Source: Nocardia pseudovaccinii NBRC 100343
GTDB taxonomy: Bacteria; Actinomycetota; Actinomycetes; Mycobacteriales; Mycobacteriaceae
Assembly: GCF_001613225.1 (NCBI RefSeq)
Contig: NZ_BDBY01000270.1
Span: forward strand, 1-43,165
Length of the DNA: 43,165 nt
Direction: 5' to 3'
The notes below the pieces were generated by a model. That model was not told where the DNA came from. It saw only the letters and a list, made by a program, of their open reading frames with translations, and did no database searches. Below are positions 7,295-14,642 of this stretch, piece by piece. Each line of letters starts with the position of its first letter. Within the stretch, counting starts at the first letter, position 1. The translations under genes and the position numbers were made by a program.

Positions 7295-8784
7295 CGATCG
7301 TTCTCCACGGCATAAGAAAGGGAAGGTGATTGCGGGTCAGGGACCTCGGTGCTTTCGGCGGCGAAAGCGCGTTGGAACGCACCGAATGCGGCGGGATCCG
7401 ACGCGGGCGGGGGTACCGCCGCCGCGGGGCGCGGCGGCGCGGACAACCCTTCGGGGTGGACCGCAGCCAGCGTGCTGCCCCGCTGCCGCTTCGGCAGTAC
7501 TGATTCCGCATCAGCGGGCGGAGTTTTCGGCGGCGCGGCGGCGGGGACCGGAACCGGCGTCGGCAACGTGAGTACGGCCGTCGCGCCAGGAGCACGATCC
7601 AGGCGTGTGGTGAGATCCCGTGGGACAACTACCACCACTGCGGTTCCGCCGATCGCGGAAGGGCGATAAGACACGGTGAGACCGTGCTTGCGGGCCAAAT
7701 GGCCGACCACCGCCAGGCCGAGCCGAGTTCCGCTCAGCGAGGACAGATCCAAAGCGCCGTCGGGTCCGTTCTGGCCTGCGCCCGACACAGCCTGTTCGGC
7801 CCGCTGCAGCGCCGATTCGCTCATCACCAGACCGCTGTCCTCGATGGTGATCACGACACCGGCAGGAACTTCAGCCGCGTAAACGTGCACTTCGGTGGTC
7901 GGCGGGGAGAAATTGCACGCGTTATCGATGAGTTCGGCCAGCGTGTGCATCACGCCCTCGGCGGCATGTCCGGCGATCGCGATAACGGCAACGGCGCGTA
8001 GCCGGACCCGCTGATAGCCCTTCACGCGTCCCATCGCGCCACGCAGAATCGATTCCATCGCAATCGGTTTCGCCCATCGGCGCCCCGATCGCGCACCGCT
8101 GAGCACCGCGATGCTGTCGGCGAGACGGCCCGCTTGTGCAACGCGGTGATCCAGGTGCAGGAGGTCTTCCAGGACGCGGGGATCGCTGTGCCGGTTTTCC
8201 ATCTCGCGCAACTCCGCCAGCATGCTGGTGGTCATCGCCTGCATGCGGCTCGCCGCACCCGCGAACGCCGCCATCGCTGCGGCACGGCGGGTTTCGTGGC
8301 CCTTGGCGTCGCGCGCATGTGCATCCGCAGCCTCGTTCGCGGCCGCGATGCGTGCCGCCGCGTCTCTATCGGATTCCCGCGTTCGTGTGGCCGCGGCCTC
8401 ATACGCGGTGATGGCCAGGCGGGCTCGCGTGGCTTCACCGTGGAAGTACACCGTCGCGGTTACCGTGGCGCACAACGCGATCGAGGCCACAATGCTGCCG
8501 ATCGCTACCGGGGTACGGAAACCTGCAGGCGCGGCGGACAGCACGGCTACCGCAACTGCCGCAGTCACAATGGCGCACGTCACGAACGCCGAAATAGGAA
8601 GTAATTGTCGAACGGGGCGCCCTCGGCGCTGTCCATTCGACGGATTCGATGATGATGACACGTTCGGTACTTCCGCATCCACGTTCACTGCCGGGAACCC
8701 CGTCGTTTTCCCGACATTCTCTGCGTAGCAGCATGTTCTATTTCTCACACCACCACGCGGTTTAGAAATCTCGCGGTCGAGCAT
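7291..8784 (-). CDS. cvnA: Conservon sensor-kinase-like protein CvnA
   Basis: 497-residue membrane sensor. Two hydrophobic segments at about 60-83 and 91-114 enclose an almost absent extracellular loop; then an Ala-rich coiled coil (120-185), a DHp-like helix with LLHLDHRVAQAGRLADSIAVLSG, and a HATPase domain with ELIDNACNFSPP (N box), EDSG and LGLAVV. The C-terminal about 120 residues are a Pro/Ala-rich tail. Unlike most nitrate-sensing kinases it has no large sensory ectodomain. No response regulator is adjacent, as usual for conservons. The start is uncertain: ATG 8784 lacks a clear ribosome site, and GTG codons downstream (for example 8748) are possible. Confidence 0.88.
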   Translation of the reverse strand: MLDREISKPRGGVRNRTCCYAENVGKTTGFPAVNVDAEVPNVSSSSNPSNGQRRGRPVRQLLPISAFVTCAIVTAAVAVAVLSAAPAGFRTPVAIGSIVASIALCATVTATVYFHGEATRARLAITAYEAAATRTRESDRDAAARIAAANEAADAHARDAKGHETRRAAAMAAFAGAASRMQAMTTSMLAELREMENRHSDPRVLEDLLHLDHRVAQAGRLADSIAVLSGARSGRRWAKPIAMESILRGAMGRVKGYQRVRLRAVAVIAIAGHAAEGVMHTLAELIDNACNFSPPTTEVHVYAAEVPAGVVITIEDSGLVMSESALQRAEQAVSGAGQNGPDGALDLSSLSGTRLGLAVVGHLARKHGLTVSYRPSAIGGTAVVVVVPRDLTTRLDRAPGATAVLTLPTPVPVPAAAPPKTPPADAESVLPKRQRGSTLAAVHPEGLSAPPRPAAAVPPPASDPAAFGAFQRAFAAESTEVPDPQSPSLSYAVENDR

Positions 8785-8846
8785 AGCTGGAGGATGACGA
8801 ATCCGCCCGATTCGGGCGCCCCTGAGTCGATCTGTCCAGCTTGTCG

Positions 8847-9062
8847 ATGGCTTCTATGTTTGCTGCAGTGTGGCGCGTTGTCGCCATCTGTCGGCATCGG
8901 CACTTCCGATCCCGTGTCGAGCGCCGCACTGGCGGGTACGTCCGCTCCGAAACTCGCTGCTATGCTTGCCGCTTCGGCTCCGCAGCCCGCGGCGACGTAA
9001 TGACCTTCACCCTCAACGGAAACTCGGTCCAGGCGAGTGGCCAGTTCCCGCCGGACAACTGA
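8847..9062 (+). CDS. Possible small Cys-containing protein or gene remnant
   Basis: Weak candidate of 71 residues. The last 40 codons use G or C in most third positions and encode TGGYVRSETRCYACRFG followed by DVMTFTLNGNSVQASGQF, which resembles the C-terminus of small secreted actinobacterial proteins. The first 25 codons have low GC3 and no signal peptide, so this may be a 5'-damaged remnant. The upstream frame 8794-9000 is also open but ends at TAA overlapping ATG 9000. The remainder of the 358-bp gap 8785-9142 shows nothing else clear; it should contain the promoter of the conservon. Confidence 0.27.
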   Translation: MASMFAAVWRVVAICRHRHFRSRVERRTGGYVRSETRCYACRFGSAARGDVMTFTLNGNSVQASGQFPPDN

Positions 9063-9142
9063 GCCGCCCCGCACGCGGTACCGGCGGTCCCGCTGGTCAG
9101 CGAAGTCGCTTGCCCGTCACGGGAAATCATGCGGGAGAACTC

Positions 9143-9535
9143 ATGGGCGCTCACCAGGAATGGGGAAATGCCGTACCCGACGGTGTGCGCGCGACTCATA
9201 GCATCAAATCTGTGAAATTTGGAATGCTCTCCACCATAGGTGCTCTTACCCTCGCCGCGGTGTCCGTGGCAGCCCCCTCCGCCTCCGCCTTCCCTACGGG
9301 CTCGGCCGGGAACGGGGACGGCCGAGAAGTGGTGATCATCGACGGCACTCTGGAGCTGAGCAACCTGGACTCGTGCTGGGCCAGTGGCTTCGCGCGCGAC
9401 ATACGTTTCGAGAACCGCAGCACCCGCAATTTCCTGGTGTACGCGTCCAAAGACTGCACCGGTGAACCCGCTGCGACCGTGACTCCGGGTGGCTCCGCGA
9501 CGTATTTCGGCTGGTCGGCCATGGCTGCCCAATAG
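9143..9535 (+). CDS. Small secreted protein of unknown function
   Basis: 130-residue exported protein. A signal peptide with a long n-region ends in the hydrophobic stretch LSTIGALTLAAVSVAAPS and a probable SPase I site after ASA (residue 49). The mature part of about 81 residues has two Cys (LDSCWASG, SKDCTGEP), likely a disulfide, and a compact beta-type sequence ending VTPGGSATYFGWSAMAAQ. It resembles no family that I can name. ATG 9143 is chosen because GGGAG lies six bases upstream; a GTG at 9212 would give a more conventional signal peptide but has no ribosome site. It is upstream of an oxidoreductase and divergent from the conservon. Confidence 0.72.
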   Translation: MGAHQEWGNAVPDGVRATHSIKSVKFGMLSTIGALTLAAVSVAAPSASAFPTGSAGNGDGREVVIIDGTLELSNLDSCWASGFARDIRFENRSTRNFLVYASKDCTGEPAATVTPGGSATYFGWSAMAAQ

Positions 9536-9583
9536 CCGGTAGCCTCGATCGGGGAACCAGATCGAGCGACGAGGAGCAGGCTC

Positions 9584-10378
9584 ATGACGCGACCGGTTCG
9601 AATCGGTGTACAGCTACAGCCACAGCACGCCTCCGACTACGGACTCCTGCGCGACGCCGTGCTACGCGCGGAGGATGCGGGCGTCGATATCGCCTTCAAC
9701 TGGGATCACTTCTATCCGCTGAGCGGCGACCACAACGGTGCGCATTTCGAATGCTGGACCATGCTCGGAGCGTGGGCCGAACAGACCGAACGGATCGAGA
9801 TCGGCGCGCTGGTCACCGGCGGCGGTTACCGCAATCCCGATCTGCTCGCCGATATGGCGCGCACGGTGGACCACATCAGCAATGGCCGGCTCATTCTCGG
9901 CATCGGCGCGGGGTGGTTCCAGAAGGATTACGACGAGTACGGCTATGAATTCGGTACGCCGGGAACCAGGCTCGCGCTGCTGAAGGCGAATATGGCCCGG
10001 CTCACCGCCCGGCTGAAGAAGCTGAATCCGCAGCCGACCCGCGATATCCCGATCCTGATCGGCGGCGGTGGCGAGAAGAAGACGCTGCGGCTGGTCGCGC
10101 AGTACGCCGATATATGGCACACCTTCGCCGACCTCGACGCGATCGCGCACAAGAACAAGGTGCTCACCGACCACTGCGCGGACGTCGGCACCGATCAGGC
10201 GAAGATCGAGCGCTCGGTGCAATGGCCGGGTGCGGAGCGGGCGGCGACATTCGTCGACGCCGGGGTGAATCTGTTCACCGTCGGTGTGAGCGGGCCGAAG
10301 TTCGACCTGAGTGAGGTCGAGCGGGCGGTCCGTTGGCGTGACGAAGTGAATCCGGAGCCGGTCAGAGGTCTGGCCTAG
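9584..10378 (+). CDS. LLM-class F420-dependent oxidoreductase
   Basis: 264-residue luciferase-like monooxygenase-fold (TIM barrel) enzyme of the mycobacterial F420-dependent type. Diagnostic pieces are the N-terminal RIGVQLQPQHA, DIAFNWDHFYPL, IGALVTGGGYRNPDLLADMARTVDHISNGRLILGIGAGW, and PILIGGGGEKKTLRLVAQYADIW. These proteins usually transfer hydride from F420H2 to varied small molecules; the substrate is not inferable. A strong GAGGAG site precedes the ATG at 9584, 48 bases after the secreted-protein stop, so the two may be co-transcribed. Confidence 0.88.
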   Translation: MTRPVRIGVQLQPQHASDYGLLRDAVLRAEDAGVDIAFNWDHFYPLSGDHNGAHFECWTMLGAWAEQTERIEIGALVTGGGYRNPDLLADMARTVDHISNGRLILGIGAGWFQKDYDEYGYEFGTPGTRLALLKANMARLTARLKKLNPQPTRDIPILIGGGGEKKTLRLVAQYADIWHTFADLDAIAHKNKVLTDHCADVGTDQAKIERSVQWPGAERAATFVDAGVNLFTVGVSGPKFDLSEVERAVRWRDEVNPEPVRGLA

Positions 10379-10409
10379 CCCCGGACCGCAACGCCGATCG
10401 GCGGTCGGG

Positions 10410-10430
10410 TTCGAATCACCGTGATTCGAA
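10410..10430. promoter_or_regulatory. 21-bp palindrome (operator or terminator)
   Basis: TTCGAATCAC (10410-10419) and GTGATTCGAA (10421-10430) are perfect inverted arms around a single base. With a one-base spacer it is a better protein-binding site than a hairpin, although it could end the oxidoreductase transcript (stop at 10378). It lies about 140 bp before the amino-acid ABC gene. Confidence 0.4.
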
Positions 10431-10564
10431 TTCCGGGATCGGGCCATGGTGCCGCGTCCGCGCACGCCCGGCGGCCGCAGGCCTTGACGGCGAGGTGTGG
10501 CCGACCGCACGCGCCACGGGGTAGCTGCCTGTCAGCCCTGAATCGGACGTTAGGGTTCCTCACC

Positions 10565-12355
10565 ATGGCTGGTCTGCCCGCTGTGCGGTCTCGTGCGTTG
10601 ATCGCCGTGCTATTGCTTGCCGTCGGCCTCGCCGCCACGGCCTGCGGTTCCGGCGACGATTCCTCCGATCGAGACCAATGCACGCCGCCCGGACTCAGCG
10701 CGGCATCGGCCGCACCGACGAACCTCGGCTCGGCGGCCGCGGCGGGTGCGGACAAGTACACCACCGCGAGCACGTTGCCGGTGTCGGCGATCGATACCGG
10801 CAAGCTGCGTTTGATCACGCCGGGCAAGCTCACGGTGGGCACGCTCTCGGATGCGCCGCCGAGTATCTGCCTGAACTCGGCGGGCTCGTTCACCGGCTTC
10901 GACAATGAGCTGCTGCGGGCGATCGGCGCGAAACTCGGTCTCCAGGTGGAGTTCTCCGGCACCGAATTCGCACCGCTGCTCTCGCAGGTTTCCGGCGGTC
11001 GCTTCGATGTCGGTTCATCGAATATCACCACCACCGCGGAGCGGCGCGAACGCGTCGGATTCACCAACGGCTACGACTTCGGCTACTTCTCCCTCGTTGT
11101 CCCCAACGGAAGTGCCGTCAAGGGCTTTTCGGATCTGGGGCGCGGTAACCGGATCGCCGTCGTGCAGGGCACGGTGCAGGACGATTACGTGGTCAACCAG
11201 CTGCATCTGGATCCGGTGAAGTTCCCGGATTACGCCACCGCGTACGCGAATCTGAAGTCTGGTCAGGTCGATGCCTGGGTCGCGCCGTCGGCGCAGGCCG
11301 AGGGCCAGGTGAAGTCGGGTGACGGAACCACGATCATCCAGAACACCTTCAGCCTGGACAATTTCGTCGGCTACGCAGTCGCCAAGAACAATCAGCCGCT
11401 GATCGACGCGCTCAACAGCGGCCTCGACGCCGTAATCGCCGATGGCACCTACGCCAAGCTCTACGCCGACTGGGTACCGAGGCAGTTGCCGCCCGGTTGG
11501 AAGCCGGGCTCGAAAGCCGCTCCCGCACCGCAACTCCCGGACTTCGCCGCCATCGCCGCGGAAAAGAAGACCACCGATAGCGGCCAGACTGCGCCGAAAT
11601 CGACGTTGCAGCAGCTGCGGGAGACGTTCTTCGACTGGTCGCTGTACCGCAAGGCATTTCCCGATCTGTTCAAGACCGGTCTGCCGAATACCCTGATCCT
11701 GGCGCTGGTTTCGGGCGTGCTCGGCACCATCCTCGGCATGCTGCTCGCGGTCGCTGGCATCTCCCGGACGCGCTGGTTGCGCTGGCCCGCGAGGATTTAC
11801 ACCGATATCTTCCGCGGCCTGCCCGCCGTCGTGATCATCCTGATCATCGGACTCGGCATCGGCCCGGTCGTGCGCAATATCACCGGCAACAACCCGTATT
11901 GGCTCGGTGCGATCGCGCTGGCATTGCTGGCCTCGGCCTATATCGGTGAAATCTTCCGCTCCGGCATCCAATCCGTGGAGGCGGGGCAGCTGGAGGCCGC
12001 GCGTGCCATCGGCTTCGACTACCGCCAGGCCATGACGCTGGTGGTGATTCCGCAGGGTGTGCGCCGGGTGCTGCCCGCGCTGATGAACCAATTCATCGCG
12101 CTGATCAAGGATTCCTCGCTGATCTACTTCCTCGGACTGCTCGCGACCCAGCGCGAACTGTTCGCGGTCGGACGAGATCTCAACGCGCAGACCGGAAATC
12201 TCTCCCCGCTGGTCGCCGCCGGTCTGGTCTATCTACTGCTGACCATCCCGCTGACGCACCTGGTGAACTACATCGACCACCGGATGCGCACCGGCAGACC
12301 CGACCAGCCCATCGACCAAGTCGAGGCGGCCACGATCACGGAAGGGCGCGGGTAA
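10565..12355 (+). CDS. Amino-acid ABC importer: fused binding lipoprotein and permease
   Basis: 596-residue fusion of a polar-amino-acid importer. Residues 1-27 are a lipoprotein-like signal (AVLLLAVGLAATAC, Cys27). Residues about 80-325 are an SBP_bac_3 domain (LTVGTLSDAPPSICLN, ELLRAIGAKLGLQVEFSGTEF, SSNITTTAERRERVGFTNGY). Residues about 360-580 are a HisM-type permease: membrane segments starting at GLPNTLILALVSGVLGTILGML, and the EAA loop SVEAGQLEAARAIGFDYRQAM. The GlnPQ systems of Firmicutes have the same architecture. The substrate is probably Glu, Gln or another polar amino acid. ATG 10565 is the first start giving a signal peptide. glnQ follows after an 80-bp inserted repeat. Confidence 0.9.
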   Translation: MAGLPAVRSRALIAVLLLAVGLAATACGSGDDSSDRDQCTPPGLSAASAAPTNLGSAAAAGADKYTTASTLPVSAIDTGKLRLITPGKLTVGTLSDAPPSICLNSAGSFTGFDNELLRAIGAKLGLQVEFSGTEFAPLLSQVSGGRFDVGSSNITTTAERRERVGFTNGYDFGYFSLVVPNGSAVKGFSDLGRGNRIAVVQGTVQDDYVVNQLHLDPVKFPDYATAYANLKSGQVDAWVAPSAQAEGQVKSGDGTTIIQNTFSLDNFVGYAVAKNNQPLIDALNSGLDAVIADGTYAKLYADWVPRQLPPGWKPGSKAAPAPQLPDFAAIAAEKKTTDSGQTAPKSTLQQLRETFFDWSLYRKAFPDLFKTGLPNTLILALVSGVLGTILGMLLAVAGISRTRWLRWPARIYTDIFRGLPAVVIILIIGLGIGPVVRNITGNNPYWLGAIALALLASAYIGEIFRSGIQSVEAGQLEAARAIGFDYRQAMTLVVIPQGVRRVLPALMNQFIALIKDSSLIYFLGLLATQRELFAVGRDLNAQTGNLSPLVAAGLVYLLLTIPLTHLVNYIDHRMRTGRPDQPIDQVEAATITEGRG

Positions 12356-12358
12356 ACC

Positions 12359-12442
12359 ATGAGCGAGCGTAGCGAGCGAATCGACAACACAGTGCCAGAG
12401 GCAGTCATGCCGGAACCGAGCGCCAGCGAGGTGGAGGCATGA
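12359..12442 (+). repeat. Start-codon miniature repeat, copy 1, encoding a coupled 27-aa ORF
   Basis: The sequence reads as a complete ORF (MSERSERIDNTV... ending SASEVEA) of 27 codons plus stop. Its TGA overlaps the glnQ ATG (ATGA, 12439-12442). It aligns with 22795-22878: the left end TGAGCGAGCGNAGCGAGCGA and the right end GGARCCGAGCGYYAGCGAGG are conserved and the centre diverges. The bases ATGAG occur at both ends (12359-12363 and 12439-12443), like a target duplication at the glnQ start. If the 80 bp are removed, glnQ would begin three bases after the preceding stop codon (12353-12355). Confidence 0.75.
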
Positions 12443-13164
12443 GTGCTTCTCTCACCGGAACCGGTCTGCATCTGACGCTGGGCCACAACCATGTGCTGCG
12501 CGGCGTCGATATCCATGTCGACGCGGGCAAGACCACCACCGTCATCGGGCCGTCCGGCTCCGGCAAGTCGACACTGCTGCGGGTGCTGAACCGCCTGCAC
12601 GAACCCGATCAGGGTGATGTGCTGCTGGACGGCGAGTCGGTGCTCACCGAGGATCCGGATAAGCTGCGCCAGCGCATCGGCATGGTGTTCCAGCACTTCA
12701 ACCTGTTCCCGCACAAGACGGTCGCGGAGAATGTGGCGCTCGGACCGCGCAAGCTGCGCGGGCTGTCCAAGGATGCCGCTCGCGCGCTGGCCGTCGAGCA
12801 GCTCGAGGTGGTCGGGCTGGCGGAGAAGGCCGATTCGCGGCCGGGCAATCTGTCCGGTGGGCAGCAGCAGCGGGTGGCGATCGCCCGTGCGCTGGCCATG
12901 CAGCCGGAGATCATGTTCTTCGACGAGGCCACTTCGGCGCTGGATCCGGAGTTGGTGAAGGGCATTCTCGCGCTGATGGCCGATCTGGCTACCAAGGGGA
13001 TGTCGATGATCGTGGTGACCCACGAAATGGGTTTCGCGCGCAGCGTCTCCGACAGCGTGCTGTTCATGGACGCTGGTCAGGTGGTTGAAACCGGCACACC
13101 CGACGCTTTGTTCGACAACCCGCGGACTCCGCGACTGCAGCGCTTCCTCGCGCAGGTTTTGTAA
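12439..13164 (+). CDS. glnQ: Amino-acid ABC transporter ATPase GlnQ
   Basis: 241-residue ATPase that powers the preceding binding-protein/permease fusion. Motifs: Walker A GPSGSGKST (about residues 35-43), Q-loop VFQHFNLFPHKT, signature LSGGQQQR, Walker B IMFFDEATSALD and H-loop VTHEMGFA. These are typical of the GlnQ/HisP family, at the normal length of about 240. Its translation is probably coupled to the 27-codon ORF of the inserted repeat, because no ribosome site directly precedes ATG 12439 other than GGTGGAGG inside the repeat. No terminator was seen after the stop. Confidence 0.93.
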   Translation: MSASLTGTGLHLTLGHNHVLRGVDIHVDAGKTTTVIGPSGSGKSTLLRVLNRLHEPDQGDVLLDGESVLTEDPDKLRQRIGMVFQHFNLFPHKTVAENVALGPRKLRGLSKDAARALAVEQLEVVGLAEKADSRPGNLSGGQQQRVAIARALAMQPEIMFFDEATSALDPELVKGILALMADLATKGMSMIVVTHEMGFARSVSDSVLFMDAGQVVETGTPDALFDNPRTPRLQRFLAQVL

Positions 13165-13261
13165 CCCGCAGCACACATTTAGTAAACTTGATAGATGCGC
13201 ACCTGTTAATGTGTTGCCGCACTCGGCGCCACATATCCAGCAATGGGAACGAGGAGGTCCG

Positions 13262-13558
13262 ATGACCACAGCGCATCACGAGCACACCGACCACCAGCAC
13301 GTCCATGGGCCCGGCTGTGGCCACACCGAAGTTCCGCACGGCGACCACACCGACTACGCCCACGGCGGCCACCTGCACCGCGAGCACAACGGCCACTGGG
13401 ACGAATGCGAACCCACCGGCCACACCGAACATGTAGGCCACGACCACACCCACGGCCCGGGTTGCGGCCACGAAGCAGTCCAACACGGCGATCACGTCGA
13501 CTACCTCCACGACGGCCACCACCACGCCGCGCACAACGGCCACTACGACGACCACTGA
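13262..13558 (+). CDS. Histidine-rich putative metal-binding protein
   Basis: 98-residue protein with 29 His and 3 Cys, no signal peptide and no membrane segment. It is built of two related repeats, each beginning HGPGCGH and followed by a PHGDH/QHGDH-(T/V)DY block ending AHNGH or EHNGH. Composition strongly suggests a cytosolic Zn, Ni or Co buffer or chaperone; similar proteins are common in actinobacteria, sometimes labelled as zinc transporter components without evidence. A very strong GAGGAGG site precedes ATG 13262. Upstream (13171-13214) the arms ACACAT and ATGTGT form a widely spaced inverted repeat around an AT-rich stretch, a possible site for a metal-sensing repressor. Confidence 0.8.
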   Translation: MTTAHHEHTDHQHVHGPGCGHTEVPHGDHTDYAHGGHLHREHNGHWDECEPTGHTEHVGHDHTHGPGCGHEAVQHGDHVDYLHDGHHHAAHNGHYDDH

Positions 13559-13566
13559 GCTCGCCC

Positions 13567-13602
13567 CGCCGAGCTGCCGCCCGACTCTGCCGCAGCTCGG
13601 CG
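13567..13602. terminator. Hairpin terminator after the His-rich gene
   Basis: CGCCGAGCTGC (13567-13577) pairs exactly with GCAGCTCGGCG (13592-13602) across 14 nt, nine bases after the stop. No T-tract. Confidence 0.65.
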
Positions 13603-13732
13603 ATCGCATACGTATAGGTCGGCGAAAAGTACTTATGGATGACTGATTCGGCATCCATGGCTCTGCTCATAACGTAGTTCCTGTCAGCACGAACGACAGC
13701 GAAACCGCAGATCAGAAGCCTTGGAGGCCAAC

Positions 13733-14089
13733 ATGAACGAGCTCGTCGCGCAGTACTTGGAAGTTTGGAACACCACCGATGCCGCCGCCCGTAAGGCCGG
13801 AATCGAGGCTGTGTTCACTCCCGAGGCCAGCTACATCGACCCGCTGGCCGCGGTTGCCGGACACGACCAACTGGATGCGGCCATCGCAGGTGTTCAGGCC
13901 CAGTTCCCGGGTTGGGTTTTCACCCTCGCGGGACCGGTCGACGCTCACCACAACCAGGTGCGTTTCACCTGGGAACTCGGCCCCGCCGATGCCCCCGCTG
14001 TGGTCGTCGGCTTCGACGTCGCGGTCATCGAGGACGGACGTATCGCGAACGTCTACGGCTTCCTCGACAAAGTTCCCGCCGCAGCCTGA
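13733..14089 (+). CDS. NTF2-like (SnoaL-type) protein
   Basis: 118-residue protein with the cone-shaped NTF2 fold signature: an N-terminal helix NELVAQYLEVWNTTDAAARKAGIEAVFTPEASYIDPLAAVAGHDQL, then strands FTLAGPVDAHHNQVRFTWEL and AVVVGFDVAVIEDGRIANVYGFLD. Members include SnoaL cyclases, limonene epoxide hydrolases and many binding-only proteins; the role is open. GGAGG at 13723-13727 supports ATG 13733 over the TTG at 13721, which lies on the ribosome site itself. It forms an operon with the next membrane protein (34-bp gap). Confidence 0.82.
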   Translation: MNELVAQYLEVWNTTDAAARKAGIEAVFTPEASYIDPLAAVAGHDQLDAAIAGVQAQFPGWVFTLAGPVDAHHNQVRFTWELGPADAPAVVVGFDVAVIEDGRIANVYGFLDKVPAAA

Positions 14090-14123
14090 TCCGAACTCGT
14101 TATCCCAGAAAGAAATACCAGTC

Positions 14124-14543
14124 ATGACCACGACCGCTCCCACCTACATGTCTACCCTGCTCGCCCCCGGCCAGAACCTGCTGCGCACCGCACTGCGCCT
14201 GGACGCGGTCGTCACCACCGTCAACGGCCTTGCCTACCTGGCACTTTCGGGCCCACTCGAATCCCTGCTCGGCCTGGACAGCAAGATCGGCATTCCGATC
14301 GGAATCTTCCTGACCCTCTACGGCATCGGTGTCGCACTGGTCGGCATGACCAAGACCATCAATACCAAGGCCGCCGCCGTGGTCGGCGCGGGTAATGCCG
14401 CCTGGGTCGTGGTCAGCCTCGCCGCCCTCGTCGAGGGCGCACTCGAGCTGAACACGGTCGGCTCGATCTGGACCGTGATGCAGGCAGCCACCGTCGGCGG
14501 ATTCGCGGCCCTGCAGTACCTCGGCATTCGCAAGGCCCGCTGA
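14124..14543 (+). CDS. Four-helix integral membrane protein
   Basis: 139-residue protein with four hydrophobic segments at about residues 25-47, 53-76, 84-104 and 112-133. The first carries LRLDAVVTTVNGLAYLAL. The pattern is shared by small actinobacterial membrane proteins that sit near NTF2-like or SDR genes; no function is assigned. The ribosome site is poor (AGAAAGAAA), so translation may depend on the preceding gene. Confidence 0.75.
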   Translation: MTTTAPTYMSTLLAPGQNLLRTALRLDAVVTTVNGLAYLALSGPLESLLGLDSKIGIPIGIFLTLYGIGVALVGMTKTINTKAAAVVGAGNAAWVVVSLAALVEGALELNTVGSIWTVMQAATVGGFAALQYLGIRKAR

Positions 14544-14571
14544 ATATTGGATCTACTCGACCAACCCGCAA

Positions 14572-14603
14572 AACGCGGCATCGGAACCGTCCGATGCCGC
14601 GTT
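14572..14603 (+). terminator. Strong hairpin terminator
   Basis: A perfect 14-bp stem, AACGCGGCATCGGA (14572-14585) with TCCGATGCCGCGTT (14590-14603), and a 4-nt ACCG loop, 29 bases after the membrane-protein stop. It separates that operon from the hydrolase gene. Confidence 0.75.
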
Positions 14604-14629
14604 CGGCGTTTGTGGTCGGTGCCTGCCTC

Positions 14630-14642
14630 TAGAGTCGAGGCC
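14630..14642 (+). promoter_or_regulatory. -10 element for a leaderless hydrolase mRNA
   Basis: TAGAGT (14630-14635) matches TANNNT and lies seven bases before GTG 14643. No ribosome site is present, so the transcript probably begins at the start codon. This fixes the start instead of the upstream TTG at 14547, which lies before the terminator. Confidence 0.5.

Noticed and set aside
10408..10420. tRNA T-arm-like sequence GGGTTCGAATCACC
   Set aside because: No acceptor stem, anticodon arm or D arm around it; the bases belong to a palindrome.
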